Assembly (NCBI GenBank): GCA_013327885.1
Contig: JABUMY010000006.1
Coordinates: 270,130 to 334,129 of the forward strand
Direction of reading: 5' to 3'
DNA: 64,000 nucleotides
Origin: Flavisolibacter longurius
Lineage (GTDB): Bacteria; Bacteroidota; Bacteroidia; Chitinophagales; Chitinophagaceae
The notes beneath the pieces are model-generated. The model was not told where the DNA came from and did not search any database. It was given only the letters and a program-made list of their open reading frames with translations. The position numbers were made by a program, and so were the translations under genes. Of this stretch, positions 8,132 through 18,589 are shown in pieces (the stretch's first letter is position 1; every line of letters begins with the position of its first letter).

Positions 8132-10165
8132 ATGCATTGCAGAACCATACACCTGAACAGAAATCAAAAACGTTGGAAAATTTTTGTTTTGGCAACAGCC
8201 CTAACCGGTTTATTGCTGCCTGTAGCAAAGGCCCAAAAAGTGGAGCCATTGGTAGTTAACGCTGCGCAAATTAAGGCCCGCGTATCACCCACGATGTGGG
8301 GATTGTTTTTTGAAGACATCAACATGGGTGCCGATGGCGGCATTTATGCAGAACTGGTGAAAAACCGGTCCTTTGAATTTTCAAAACCCATGATGGGCTG
8401 GAAGGTACTGGGCAAGCCAAAAACGGAAGGTGATTTTCTTGTCCTGAACCGACAGCAGGCCGCAACGGCCAACCCGCGGTTTTTACGGGTAACGCTGCAC
8501 AACAATGCCAAAGGAACACTGGGCCTTGCCAATGAAGGCTTCCGTGGCATGGGCATCAAACAAGGCGTGGGTTATGATTTTTCTGTGCTGTACCGGCAGC
8601 CGGCACCAGGTATAAAGCTACACATTGAACTGGTGGATGAAAGCGGAAAGAACATTGGCGGCACAACCGTAATCACCAAGGCAGGAAACGACTGGAAAAA
8701 AGCAACGGGCAGTTTTCAAGCAACGGCAACGGCACAAAAAGCAAAACTAAACATCTGGCTCGAAGGCAATGGCAGCATCGACATGGACATGGTTTCACTT
8801 TTTCCGCAGGATACCTGGAAAGGGCGGCCTGGTGGCATGCGTGCTGATATGATACAGCTGCTGGCCGATATGAAACCCGGTTTCCTGCGGTTTCCGGGGG
8901 GCTGCATCGTCGAAGGGTTTGACCTGTCGCAGCGATACCGCTGGAAGAACACCATCGGCCCGATCGAAGAAAGACAACTGGTGATCAACCGGTGGAATTT
9001 TGAGTTTGCGCACCGTCCAGCGCCTGATTATTTTCAAACGTTCGGCTTGGGCTTTTTTGAATATTTCCAACTGGCCGAGGACATCGGCGCCGAGCCGCTG
9101 CCGATCCTGAATGCCGGCATGGCCTGCCAGTTCAACACCGCCGAACTGGTGCCGCTGGAAGACCTGGACCCTTACGTGCAAGATGCGCTTGACCTGGTTG
9201 AATTTGCCAACGGCGACAGCACCACCAGGTGGGGACGTGAACGGGTAAAAATGGGCCATCCCGACCCGTTCAATTTAAAATACCTGGGCGTAGGCAACGA
9301 GAACTGGGGCCCGCAATACATTGAACGGCTAAAGATCTTTACCAAAGCCATCAAGGAAAAATACCCGGATATAAAATTGGTTACAAGCACCGGCACCGAC
9401 CCGGCCTTTGCGCCTTTTTCGGATAACGGCTTTGCCTACCTTGACAGTTCGCTGCGTAAAATGAAGGTGGATATTATTGATGAACATTTTTACCGCAAGC
9501 CGGAATGGTTTTTCCAAAGTGCCAGCCGCTATGATACTTATGACCGCAACGGCCCGAAAATTTTTGCCGGCGAATATGCAGCGCATAGTCCAAGGCCTGC
9601 CACGGAACGCAACCGCAATACCTGGCATTCTGCGCTTGCCGAATCGGCATTTATGACCGGCATGGAACGCAACGCCGATGTGGTAACGATGGCATCGTAT
9701 GCGCCGCTGTTTGCCCATGTGGATGGCTGGCAGTGGACACCGGATATGGTTTGGATTGATAACCTGAAAACCTACAGTACGCCCAATTACCATGTGCAGA
9801 AGCTTTTTTCGGTAAACAAGGGAACGGACGTAGTGCCCCTCTTACTTGAAGGCAAGCCCCTTACCGGCCAGGATAGCCTGTATGCATCGGCAACAATTGA
9901 CAAAGAGAGCAATGAACTCATCCTGAAACTCGTGAATGCTTCCAACAAGCCTTTGAAAAAAGACATCGCTGTCAACGGTGTAAAAAAGCTGGGTAGTTCT
10001 GCTATTGTCACCGTATTGAAAGGAGATGACCTCGATGTTGTCAATACCCTCACCGAACCGGATAGGGTAGCACCAAAGGAAAGCAAGCTGCGTGTGAGCG
10101 GTAAAAAACTTTCGGTTCCATTGGCGCCGTATTCATTTACGGTGCTACGGGTAAAGATTTCGTAA
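8132..10165 (+). CDS. Secreted GH51 alpha-L-arabinofuranosidase
   Basis: A 677-residue exported enzyme that removes terminal alpha-L-arabinofuranosyl groups from arabinan, arabinoxylan or pectin side chains. An unusually long n-region precedes the signal hydrophobic core and the cut near VAKAQK. A carbohydrate-binding-like insert (about 90-220) splits the N-terminal part. The catalytic barrel has acid/base E390 in GVGNENWGPQY and nucleophile E481 in FAGEYAAHS. The C-terminal beta-sandwich (about 570-677) is typical. An upstream TTG at 8123 is in frame, but the ATG at 8132 is more likely. The next gene is a GH78 rhamnosidase, which suggests pectin as the target. Confidence 0.94.
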   Translation: MHCRTIHLNRNQKRWKIFVLATALTGLLLPVAKAQKVEPLVVNAAQIKARVSPTMWGLFFEDINMGADGGIYAELVKNRSFEFSKPMMGWKVLGKPKTEGDFLVLNRQQAATANPRFLRVTLHNNAKGTLGLANEGFRGMGIKQGVGYDFSVLYRQPAPGIKLHIELVDESGKNIGGTTVITKAGNDWKKATGSFQATATAQKAKLNIWLEGNGSIDMDMVSLFPQDTWKGRPGGMRADMIQLLADMKPGFLRFPGGCIVEGFDLSQRYRWKNTIGPIEERQLVINRWNFEFAHRPAPDYFQTFGLGFFEYFQLAEDIGAEPLPILNAGMACQFNTAELVPLEDLDPYVQDALDLVEFANGDSTTRWGRERVKMGHPDPFNLKYLGVGNENWGPQYIERLKIFTKAIKEKYPDIKLVTSTGTDPAFAPFSDNGFAYLDSSLRKMKVDIIDEHFYRKPEWFFQSASRYDTYDRNGPKIFAGEYAAHSPRPATERNRNTWHSALAESAFMTGMERNADVVTMASYAPLFAHVDGWQWTPDMVWIDNLKTYSTPNYHVQKLFSVNKGTDVVPLLLEGKPLTGQDSLYASATIDKESNELILKLVNASNKPLKKDIAVNGVKKLGSSAIVTVLKGDDLDVVNTLTEPDRVAPKESKLRVSGKKLSVPLAPYSFTVLRVKIS

Positions 10166-10360
10166 CAAAAAATTTAAATACTTCTTTCGAATGTATTTCA
10201 TTGTATTGAACGTTGATTACCTGTAAAAATCACATTGACTTGAAACTATCTTTCACTTGAATGAAACAGTGAACAAATAAACAGGAAATTAAAACTGCTT
10301 TTCTTTAAAATTTGGACCGCTTAGCATTTTTTACAAACCATTCTTACGCAAGTCCCAGCC

Positions 10361-13036
10361 ATGCATACACGTAAATTTATATTGGCCGCTTTTTTATTGA
10401 CCATTGCTACAGAGAAGACAAACGCTCAATGCGTTCCTGTGAACCTGAAGTGCGAATACCTTGTTAACCCGATTGGCCTGGATGTGGCCGAACCGCGTCT
10501 TACCTGGAACTGGGAAAATTGCGAAAGCAAGGGCAGTAGGCAAACAGCCTATCGCATCATTATAGGATCCGACTCTGTCCAGGTAGCCAAAGGCAACGGT
10601 AGTAGCTGGACTTCAGGTAAAATCGCCTCCGGTAAAATGCTGGCAACCGCAGGCAGCGGGACATTGAAACCCTTCACCAAATATTTCTGGACCGTACAAA
10701 CCTGGGATGGAAACGGCCGTGCCTCGCGGCTGGCACCGGTAGCCCATTTTGAAACCGGTATGATGGATAAACGTTCCTGGTCGGGTAGCTGGATTACAGA
10801 CGGCATGGATGTGACGAAAAAGCCGGCGCCTTACTTCCGCAAGGAATTTGTGGCAACAAAAAAAATTAGGTCGGCACGTGCTTATGTAGCGGTAGGCGGT
10901 TTATACGAACTATTCTTTAATGGAAAGCGTGTTGGCAACGATCACCTCAACCCCATGTACACCCGCTTCGACCGGCGGATACTTTATGTTACACACGATG
11001 TAACGCCTTACTTGAACGATGGCGGCAATGCCATTGGCGTGGTGCTGGGCAACGGGTGGTTCAATCACCAGTCAACCGCTGTTTGGCATTTTGACAAAGC
11101 ACCCTGGCGTGCACGTCCCAAGTTTAGCATGGACCTGCGGATCACCTATGAAGACGGGACAACGGAAACCATTTCCACCGGTGCAGGCTGGAAAACAGCT
11201 TCCGGTCCACTCATCTTCAACAGCATTTACACTGCCGAGCATTACGATGCAAGGCTGGAGCAGGAGGGTTGGAGCAAAGCGGGTTTTGCCGATTCGGCCT
11301 GGCGTAATATTGCTTTCACCGGTGCACCCGCACCACTCATTACAGCGCAGCAACTGCAACCCATTCGTGATGGAAAAATTCTGAAGCCGGTTTCGGTAAA
11401 AAAGATCAATGCATCAACCTATGTCTATGACCTCGGGCAAAACATTTCCGGCGTCAGCGAGATGAAAGTAAGCGGCAAAGCGGGAACAACACTCCGCTTA
11501 GTGCACGCCGAAAGACTGACAAAAGAGGGCAGGGCCGACCAGTCGAACATCGACTACCACTACCGTCCAACCGATAATACAGACCCTTTTCACACCGATA
11601 TTTTTATTCTTTCGGGAAAGGGCGAGGAAACATTTCGTCCCCGCTTTAACTACAAAGGCTTCCAGTTTGTAGAAGTGCAAAGCAATGAACCGATCATACT
11701 GGGACAGGAAAACCTGACCGGTTATTTTATGCACAGTGCCGTGCCGCCAAAAGGCCGCATCAGCAGTTCCAGTCAGCTCCTGAACAAGATTTGGGAGGCC
11801 ACTAACAATTCTTATCTATCAAATTTATTTGGCTACCCAACCGATTGCCCCCAGCGAGAAAAGAACGGCTGGACGGGTGATGCCCACATTGCCATTGAAA
11901 CCGGCCTGTATAATTTTGACGGCATTACCGTGTACGAAAAATGGCTGGCCGATCACCGCGACGAACAGCAACCCAACGGTGTGCTGCCTTCTATTATTCC
12001 GACCGGTGGCTGGGGTTATGATTGGGGCAATGGTCCGGATTGGACAAGCACCATTGCGCTGATTCCCTGGAACATTTACCTGTTTTATGGCGATGTGCAA
12101 CTGCTGGATAAAAGCTATGACGCCATCAAAAAATATGTCGATCACATTGACAGGCGAAGCCCTGCAGGCCTGACCGATTGGGGACTTGGTGATTGGATAC
12201 CGGTGAAATCCATTGCCAACAAAGAACTTACTTCCTCCCTTTATTTTTACGTGGATGCGTTGATCCTTTCCAAAGCAGCCGGGCTGTTGCAAAAAACCGA
12301 AGACCATAAAAAATATTCGGCACTGGCAGAAAAGATCCGTTCGGCCATCAATGCAAAATTCCTTAACAGGGAAAAAGGCATTTACGCCAGCGGCCTGCAA
12401 ACCGAACTGAGTGCGCCCTTGTACTGGGGCGTGGTTCCGGAAGAACTAAAAGCAAAGGTGACAGCCAATCTTTCTAAAAAAGTAGCGGCCGACGGCAGCA
12501 TGGATGTGGGCTTGCTGGGAACCAAGACCATCTTAAATGCGCTGAGCGAAAACGGTTATGCCGACCAGGCCTATGGGCTTGCTGCAAGAGAAGACTATCC
12601 CTCCTGGGGCTATTGGATCAAAAATGGCGCAACCACATTGTTCGAGAACTGGAAGATAGAAGGCAGCAATGATATTTCGATGAACCATATCATGTTTGGA
12701 GAGATCAGCGCCTGGTATTACAAAGCACTGGGCGGCATTTTTCCCGATGCGCAAAACCCCGGGTTTCAAACAGTTTTGCTAAAGCCAAATTTTGTGGCCG
12801 GACTGGACTCATTTTCCGCGGAGCATGCAGGGCCCTATGGCAAGATCACATCGGCCTGGAAAAAGCGGGACGGTAAAATTCAGTATTCAGCCATCATACC
12901 ACCCAACAGCAAAGCCATCTTGACCATAAAAGCAAAAAAACTTACGGGCATTCCTGCCGGAAACATAAAAAGAGAGAGTGCCAACCTGGTGATTCAACTA
13001 ACGCCAGGAACACACGAAGTGGTGATCGAACCTTAA
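10361..13036 (+). CDS. Secreted GH78 alpha-L-rhamnosidase
   Basis: An 891-residue exported protein (signal peptide ending KTNAQ). Order: N-terminal fibronectin-like domain (about 25-130), Bac_rhamnosid_N and CBM67-like beta domains (about 150-450), the six-hairpin alpha/alpha barrel (about 455-800) and a C-terminal beta domain. The family signature DCPQREKNGWTGD is at D495-D507, and NGATTLFENW and MNHIMFGEI are also canonical. It releases terminal alpha-L-rhamnose from rhamnogalacturonan or flavonoid glycosides. The start is the first ATG after a 195-base gap; a partial -7 element, TATCTTTC, lies at 10247. Confidence 0.94.
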   Translation: MHTRKFILAAFLLTIATEKTNAQCVPVNLKCEYLVNPIGLDVAEPRLTWNWENCESKGSRQTAYRIIIGSDSVQVAKGNGSSWTSGKIASGKMLATAGSGTLKPFTKYFWTVQTWDGNGRASRLAPVAHFETGMMDKRSWSGSWITDGMDVTKKPAPYFRKEFVATKKIRSARAYVAVGGLYELFFNGKRVGNDHLNPMYTRFDRRILYVTHDVTPYLNDGGNAIGVVLGNGWFNHQSTAVWHFDKAPWRARPKFSMDLRITYEDGTTETISTGAGWKTASGPLIFNSIYTAEHYDARLEQEGWSKAGFADSAWRNIAFTGAPAPLITAQQLQPIRDGKILKPVSVKKINASTYVYDLGQNISGVSEMKVSGKAGTTLRLVHAERLTKEGRADQSNIDYHYRPTDNTDPFHTDIFILSGKGEETFRPRFNYKGFQFVEVQSNEPIILGQENLTGYFMHSAVPPKGRISSSSQLLNKIWEATNNSYLSNLFGYPTDCPQREKNGWTGDAHIAIETGLYNFDGITVYEKWLADHRDEQQPNGVLPSIIPTGGWGYDWGNGPDWTSTIALIPWNIYLFYGDVQLLDKSYDAIKKYVDHIDRRSPAGLTDWGLGDWIPVKSIANKELTSSLYFYVDALILSKAAGLLQKTEDHKKYSALAEKIRSAINAKFLNREKGIYASGLQTELSAPLYWGVVPEELKAKVTANLSKKVAADGSMDVGLLGTKTILNALSENGYADQAYGLAAREDYPSWGYWIKNGATTLFENWKIEGSNDISMNHIMFGEISAWYYKALGGIFPDAQNPGFQTVLLKPNFVAGLDSFSAEHAGPYGKITSAWKKRDGKIQYSAIIPPNSKAILTIKAKKLTGIPAGNIKRESANLVIQLTPGTHEVVIEP

Positions 13037-13172
13037 ATGCAAAGGGTAACGACAAAGTAAATGGTCGGATAAAAACGTTACCAATAAGATCGAACGTAAA
13101 CATAATAACAAAGCATAGCCTGGAGCAGGTACCTGAAATAACTGAATTTAAGTGCCCCATTTCATGCATGCA

Positions 13173-13199
13173 TTGATACAGTTTTGTACAGTAAATTTG
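13173..13199 (+). promoter_or_regulatory. Bacteroidota promoter of the metY-like gene
   Basis: A perfect -7 element TAAATTTG at 13192-13199, with TTG at 13173-13175 sixteen bases upstream, fits the TTG/TAnnTTTG consensus of the phylum's primary sigma factor. The implied leader to the ATG at 13293 is about 85-90 bases. I did not recognise a SAM riboswitch in it. Confidence 0.65.
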
Positions 13200-13250
13200 A
13201 GGGAACCAATTTTCTTTCCCGTTCAACCAAACTCAATTTCGATTCGATAG

Positions 13251-14600
<1,350 letters not shown>

Positions 14601-14793
14601 GGAGTGCTGAATAACCATTTTTTACTGTTGTGCAGTTACCGTCTTGTGCGTTTGCGCAGCGTTGATTGCACAACATTTTTTTTACCCTTTATACCAGATA
14701 GACGATCGCTGCTATTTTCTGTCAAGGTCGATGGCTTTGTACAGATTAAATTTTATCTTTCAACTACCGAGTGCTTATCTTAAATCGAAAACC

Positions 14794-15096
14794 ATGGCAA
14801 GCAACGTAACACTTTCCGGCGCACTGAACGATCTGCGCAAAGAAGGTTATTCGGAAGACTTCAATCTCCGGCAAAATTGCCTCGAATGCCGCGATGGCCA
14901 GTTTAGAATTTTTGCAGATGAATTTAAGATCGATAAATTTTACCGGTTCGAGGGACAGAGCGATCCTTCTGACCAGGCCATCCTTTACGCCATTTCATCG
15001 GACAAACACAATGTGAAAGGTGTGCTGGTGAATGCTTACGGCATCTACAGCGAACCAGTGACGGATGAAATGTTGCAGAAGTTGGAAGTTCGATAG
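14794..15096 (+). CDS. Small conserved Bacteroidota protein (database name 'phosphoribosylpyrophosphate synthetase')
   Basis: A 100-residue soluble protein with the pattern typical of this family: L-x-x-LRKEGYSEDFNL, CLEC, a DEFKIDKFYRFEG segment and KGVLVNAYGIYSEP. Relatives are often labelled PRPP synthetase, yet the protein is far too short and lacks the PRPP-binding motif, so I would not use that name. The start is the ATG at 14794; the frame's earlier in-frame codons lie upstream of a -7-like TATCTTTC at 14754-14761. Function unknown. Confidence 0.75.
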   Translation: MASNVTLSGALNDLRKEGYSEDFNLRQNCLECRDGQFRIFADEFKIDKFYRFEGQSDPSDQAILYAISSDKHNVKGVLVNAYGIYSEPVTDEMLQKLEVR

Positions 15097-15154
15097 CTAT
15101 TTTAGTATGAAAAACCAGGGCAAAGGAATGTGCCGATAACTGCTTAAAAAACCT

Positions 15155-17878
15155 ATGGCGATCAATAACCAATTAACGATTACGCAGGAAGAAAGTAATG
15201 AACTCGTCTTTCTCCGCGACTTGCTACGATTTTCACCTGATGTTATTTGCACCCTGGATGGCGCCGGTCATTTCCTTTATGTATCGGCGGCCACAGCCTC
15301 GTTGTGGGGCTATACACCCGAAGAACTGGCCGGCCGGCACTTCTCCAATTTTATCGTAGAAGAAGACAGGGCGGCTACGGAAGCCGTCGCAGCAAGCGTA
15401 CAAAAAGAAGGAGAGGTGATTGATTTTGAGAACCGTTACCGTTGTAAGAACGGAGCCATTATGCCCATGGTGTGGCGGGCCCGCTGGGACCTTCAAAAGC
15501 AGGTGATTTACGCAGTGGGCCGCAATAATTCGGAACGAAAAAAAATCACCCAGCAACTGGCTGTACAGGACCGCAACCTGCGCCGGGCTTACCAGGTAGC
15601 CAGTCTGGCCTGGTGGGAATACAGTGCAGCCGGTGAAAAATTTTTGTTTTCCGATGAGATGTTCCTGCTGTTGGGACTACCGGTTTCTGAAAGCCATGAA
15701 TTGCCGTTTGAGAATTATTTATCACTTGTTCATCCCGATGACCAATCAAGGATAGCAAGGATTTTTTGTAAAGAGACCATAGCGCCCTTACCACCGGCAC
15801 CGGAAAGTGTTTTTTACTACCAGCATCGGCTCTTAAAGCCGTCGGGTGAAATGATCATCGTATCACAAACCTCCGAAACCATCCGTGATACAGCAGGGGC
15901 CATCACTGGTTTTTACGGAACAGCACAGGACATTACGGAAAGCCAGTATTACCACCAACTGGAAAAGCTGGAAAAACAGGTGCTGGAAATGAATTCGATT
16001 TCCGTTCGCAGCCTGCAGGAAATGCTTTCCGTTTATTTGTTAGGCATCGAAGCGTTGCATTACGGTATGTATTGCTCCATTATGGAAGCAAGAGGTGAGC
16101 AATTGTATAACGTGGCAGCACCCAACCTGCCAAAGGATTACCTGGAGGCCATCGATGGAATTTCCATCAGCGATAACATTGGTTCCTGCGGAACCGCCGC
16201 TTTCCGCAAAGAAAAAGTGATCGTTACGGATATTTTATCCGACAGCCGCTGGGAATCGCACCGGGTATATGCTGCGCAGCACGACCTTTTGGCTTGCTGG
16301 AGCCTCCCCATTCTTGACTCAAACGGAGAGGTGATGGCCACTTTTGGCTGCTATTACAAACAAAACAAAGCGCCATCTGCAAGGGAAGAAAATACCATCC
16401 AACGCACTGGCAGTATCCTAAAGATCATATTTGAAAGTTACCACCGCGAGAAGGCTTTGCAGGAAAGCAACCAGCGCTACGAGATGGTGACCCGAGCCAC
16501 CAATGATGCCATTTGGGACCTGGATATTGAACGGGATGAAACGACATGGGGCGAAGGTTTTTTTACTCTTTTCGGTCACGATTACAAAACAAAACATGTT
16601 GGTTCCGATGCCGTTTTTTCGTTTGTGCACCCCGATGATGTAGAAAGGCTGCAGCGCAGCCTTGCCAATGCGCTGGCCGAAGAAAAAACAACCTGGTCGG
16701 AAGAATTCAGGTTTCGCAAAGCCGACGGAACCTATGTGTATATTGTTGACAAGGCCATCCTTATCCGCAACGAATCGGGCAAACCCATTCGCATGGTGGG
16801 TGCTGCACAGGACATTACGGCAAGAAAAGAAGCAGAGGAGGAAAGAAGATTATCAGAAGAACACTACCGCCTTCTTTTTCATAAAAGCCCCATTCCGAAA
16901 CTGATCTTTGAACCCGGAAAGCTGCAACTGGTTTCGGCAAATGAAGCTGCTGTTGCTACTTATGGTTATGAAATAGCTGACCTGCCGAACCTGACGATGC
17001 TTGACCTGGTGGCCGAAGAAGAGCAGGCGTCACTGGCGGAGAGTTTGACGCTTACCGGCAACGGCAACCACGTTACCACGATTTTCAGCCGGCACCGAAA
17101 AAAAGATGGGACGCTGTTTTATGTTGAAATGCGCAAGCAGCAATTGGAGTTTAATGGGAAAACACATTTCCTGGTCAGCGTTATTGACATGACGGAAAAA
17201 CTTCGCCTGCAGCAAAAGCTGATCGAAGAAAAAGTAACAGCGCAAAAAGATGTGGCGAGGATCATCATCGATACACAGGAAAAGGAGCGGAGTGTTATTG
17301 GAAAAGAGCTGCACGATAATGTAAACCAGTTGCTGACCACGGCCAAGCTTTACGTGGAGAACATAAAGCATCTCCCCACTCAGGTAGAAACTTTTGCCGA
17401 CAAAAGCATAGCGCTACTCTTACGGGCAATTAACGAAATCCGCTTTTTATCAAGGCAACTGGTTACGCCTGTCATCCATGATATTGGTTTTGAAGCAACG
17501 CTTGCCGAATTAAAGGACCACTACCTTTCACTGGGACTTTTTGATATGCAGTTAAAAACGTCGCTGCACGAGACAGAACTAAGCGAGGAATTAAAACTAA
17601 CGCTCTACCGGATTGTGCAGGAGCAGTTGAACAATATTGTAAAGTATGCAAAGGCATCGCATGTGACGGTGAGTTTGCTGCAGGAAAACAATATCCTCTA
17701 CTTAAACATTTCGGATAATGGGGTGGGGTTTGACCCCGGGAAAACGGCAAAGGGATTGGGGTTGCGTAATATTCGTAACCGGGCAGAGGCTTACAAGGGA
17801 AATGTTACCATAGAGTCATCGCCGGGAGCCGGATGCCTGTTGCAGGCGGAGTTTCCGTTGGGGGAGGATTTGCTTTAA
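15155..17878 (+). CDS. Multi-PAS/GAF sensor histidine kinase (HisKA_3 type)
   Basis: A 907-residue kinase with no membrane segment, so it is probably a cytoplasmic sensor. Order: PAS (about 20-135), PAS_3 (about 140-265), GAF (about 280-425), PAS_3 (about 430-560), PAS (about 565-690), HisKA_3 dimerisation helix and HATPase_c. Phospho-acceptor H720 lies in GKELHDNVNQLL. The ATP-binding N-box is around NNIVKYAKA and the G-box is DNGVGFDPG. Kinases of this NarX/DesK class pair with NarL/LuxR regulators, but none is adjacent. It is a paralogue of the kinases at 25043 and 47106. Confidence 0.92.
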   Translation: MAINNQLTITQEESNELVFLRDLLRFSPDVICTLDGAGHFLYVSAATASLWGYTPEELAGRHFSNFIVEEDRAATEAVAASVQKEGEVIDFENRYRCKNGAIMPMVWRARWDLQKQVIYAVGRNNSERKKITQQLAVQDRNLRRAYQVASLAWWEYSAAGEKFLFSDEMFLLLGLPVSESHELPFENYLSLVHPDDQSRIARIFCKETIAPLPPAPESVFYYQHRLLKPSGEMIIVSQTSETIRDTAGAITGFYGTAQDITESQYYHQLEKLEKQVLEMNSISVRSLQEMLSVYLLGIEALHYGMYCSIMEARGEQLYNVAAPNLPKDYLEAIDGISISDNIGSCGTAAFRKEKVIVTDILSDSRWESHRVYAAQHDLLACWSLPILDSNGEVMATFGCYYKQNKAPSAREENTIQRTGSILKIIFESYHREKALQESNQRYEMVTRATNDAIWDLDIERDETTWGEGFFTLFGHDYKTKHVGSDAVFSFVHPDDVERLQRSLANALAEEKTTWSEEFRFRKADGTYVYIVDKAILIRNESGKPIRMVGAAQDITARKEAEEERRLSEEHYRLLFHKSPIPKLIFEPGKLQLVSANEAAVATYGYEIADLPNLTMLDLVAEEEQASLAESLTLTGNGNHVTTIFSRHRKKDGTLFYVEMRKQQLEFNGKTHFLVSVIDMTEKLRLQQKLIEEKVTAQKDVARIIIDTQEKERSVIGKELHDNVNQLLTTAKLYVENIKHLPTQVETFADKSIALLLRAINEIRFLSRQLVTPVIHDIGFEATLAELKDHYLSLGLFDMQLKTSLHETELSEELKLTLYRIVQEQLNNIVKYAKASHVTVSLLQENNILYLNISDNGVGFDPGKTAKGLGLRNIRNRAEAYKGNVTIESSPGAGCLLQAEFPLGEDLL

Positions 17879-18044
17879 AATAAAGTGCATTTGTATTTTC
17901 AGAAACTTTGTTGTTTAGGTAGGAGGAATTGGTTTGGACAAATGGTTCCTGATTTCTGGCTTGCTTTCTTGTAACGTTTGAATCAAGTATTGTGTGATAA
18001 TTTAGCAGCTTTCTTATGCAGTCATTTTTACGTTAGATTGTTTT

Positions 18045-18070
18045 CCACCTTTTCTCTCCCGAAAAGGTGG
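18045..18070. terminator. Perfect 10-bp inverted repeat
   Basis: CCACCTTTTC and GAAAAGGTGG flank a 6-base loop. It lies 167 bases past the kinase stop, which is far for a terminator. It may be part of a dispersed repeat rather than a transcription stop. Confidence 0.4.
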
Positions 18071-18477
18071 AGCCAAAAGTTCAAGGAAAAAGCAAAACGC
18101 TCCGCTGCTTTTTCCAAGCCAACGCACAATTGCTGCTCTTCATGGGATTCAACGTTTATTTTGTAAACTGTCTTTCTTTTTCTCCACATACTTCACTTCA
18201 CGTTGGTTGATACAAATGCATACATCGGCCTTTTTGCAAGAAACTGCAGGCGCTGTATTGCGCTATCCTTTTTTTACAGCAAATAGAAACGTTAGAGCAT
18301 GCGCAATAAGGCGCTGAACCAGCGGCATAGGGAAATAATTTGTAGCGCTTTTTTCTTATTTAAGAACTGATAATTGTGCGTTGACTTTTGAACATTTTTT
18401 TGCTGTTAAATAATGACTCTAACTGAAAAGAGTTGCATTTCATTCTTCCCCTCATCCAACCGGTACTACTAAAACAA

Positions 18478-18501
18478 CCCGCCGCTCCTTTGAGGGGCGG
18501 G
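18478..18501 (-). terminator. GC-rich hairpin downstream of the propeller lipoprotein gene
   Basis: CCCGCC pairs with GGCGGG, followed by one G-G mismatch and three more pairs around a short loop. On the minus strand it lies about 90 bases after the stop at 18590 and could end transcription of the cysteine-rich operon. The T-tract is weak. Confidence 0.4.
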
Positions 18502-18589
18502 ATGACGTTTGTTATTGCTGTAAAGAATTGGGGTGGGTTTACAAAGCATGAATTCATTCCCGGCGATTGCCACAGACAAGCATGGTTAT

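Larger units (their letters stand above)
17879..18589. other. 711-base intergenic region with two hairpins
   Basis: No gene is recognisable. A perfect 10-bp hairpin lies at 18045-18070, followed by a segment (about 18071-18125) that looks like a degenerate dispersed repeat of Bacteroidota intergenic DNA. A GC-rich hairpin lies at 18478-18501. The region separates convergent genes: the kinase (+) and the propeller lipoprotein (-). Confidence 0.5.

Noticed and set aside
14794..15096. Annotation as phosphoribosylpyrophosphate synthetase
   Set aside because: At 100 residues and without PRPP- or ATP-binding motifs, it cannot be that enzyme; the name looks like a propagated database error.
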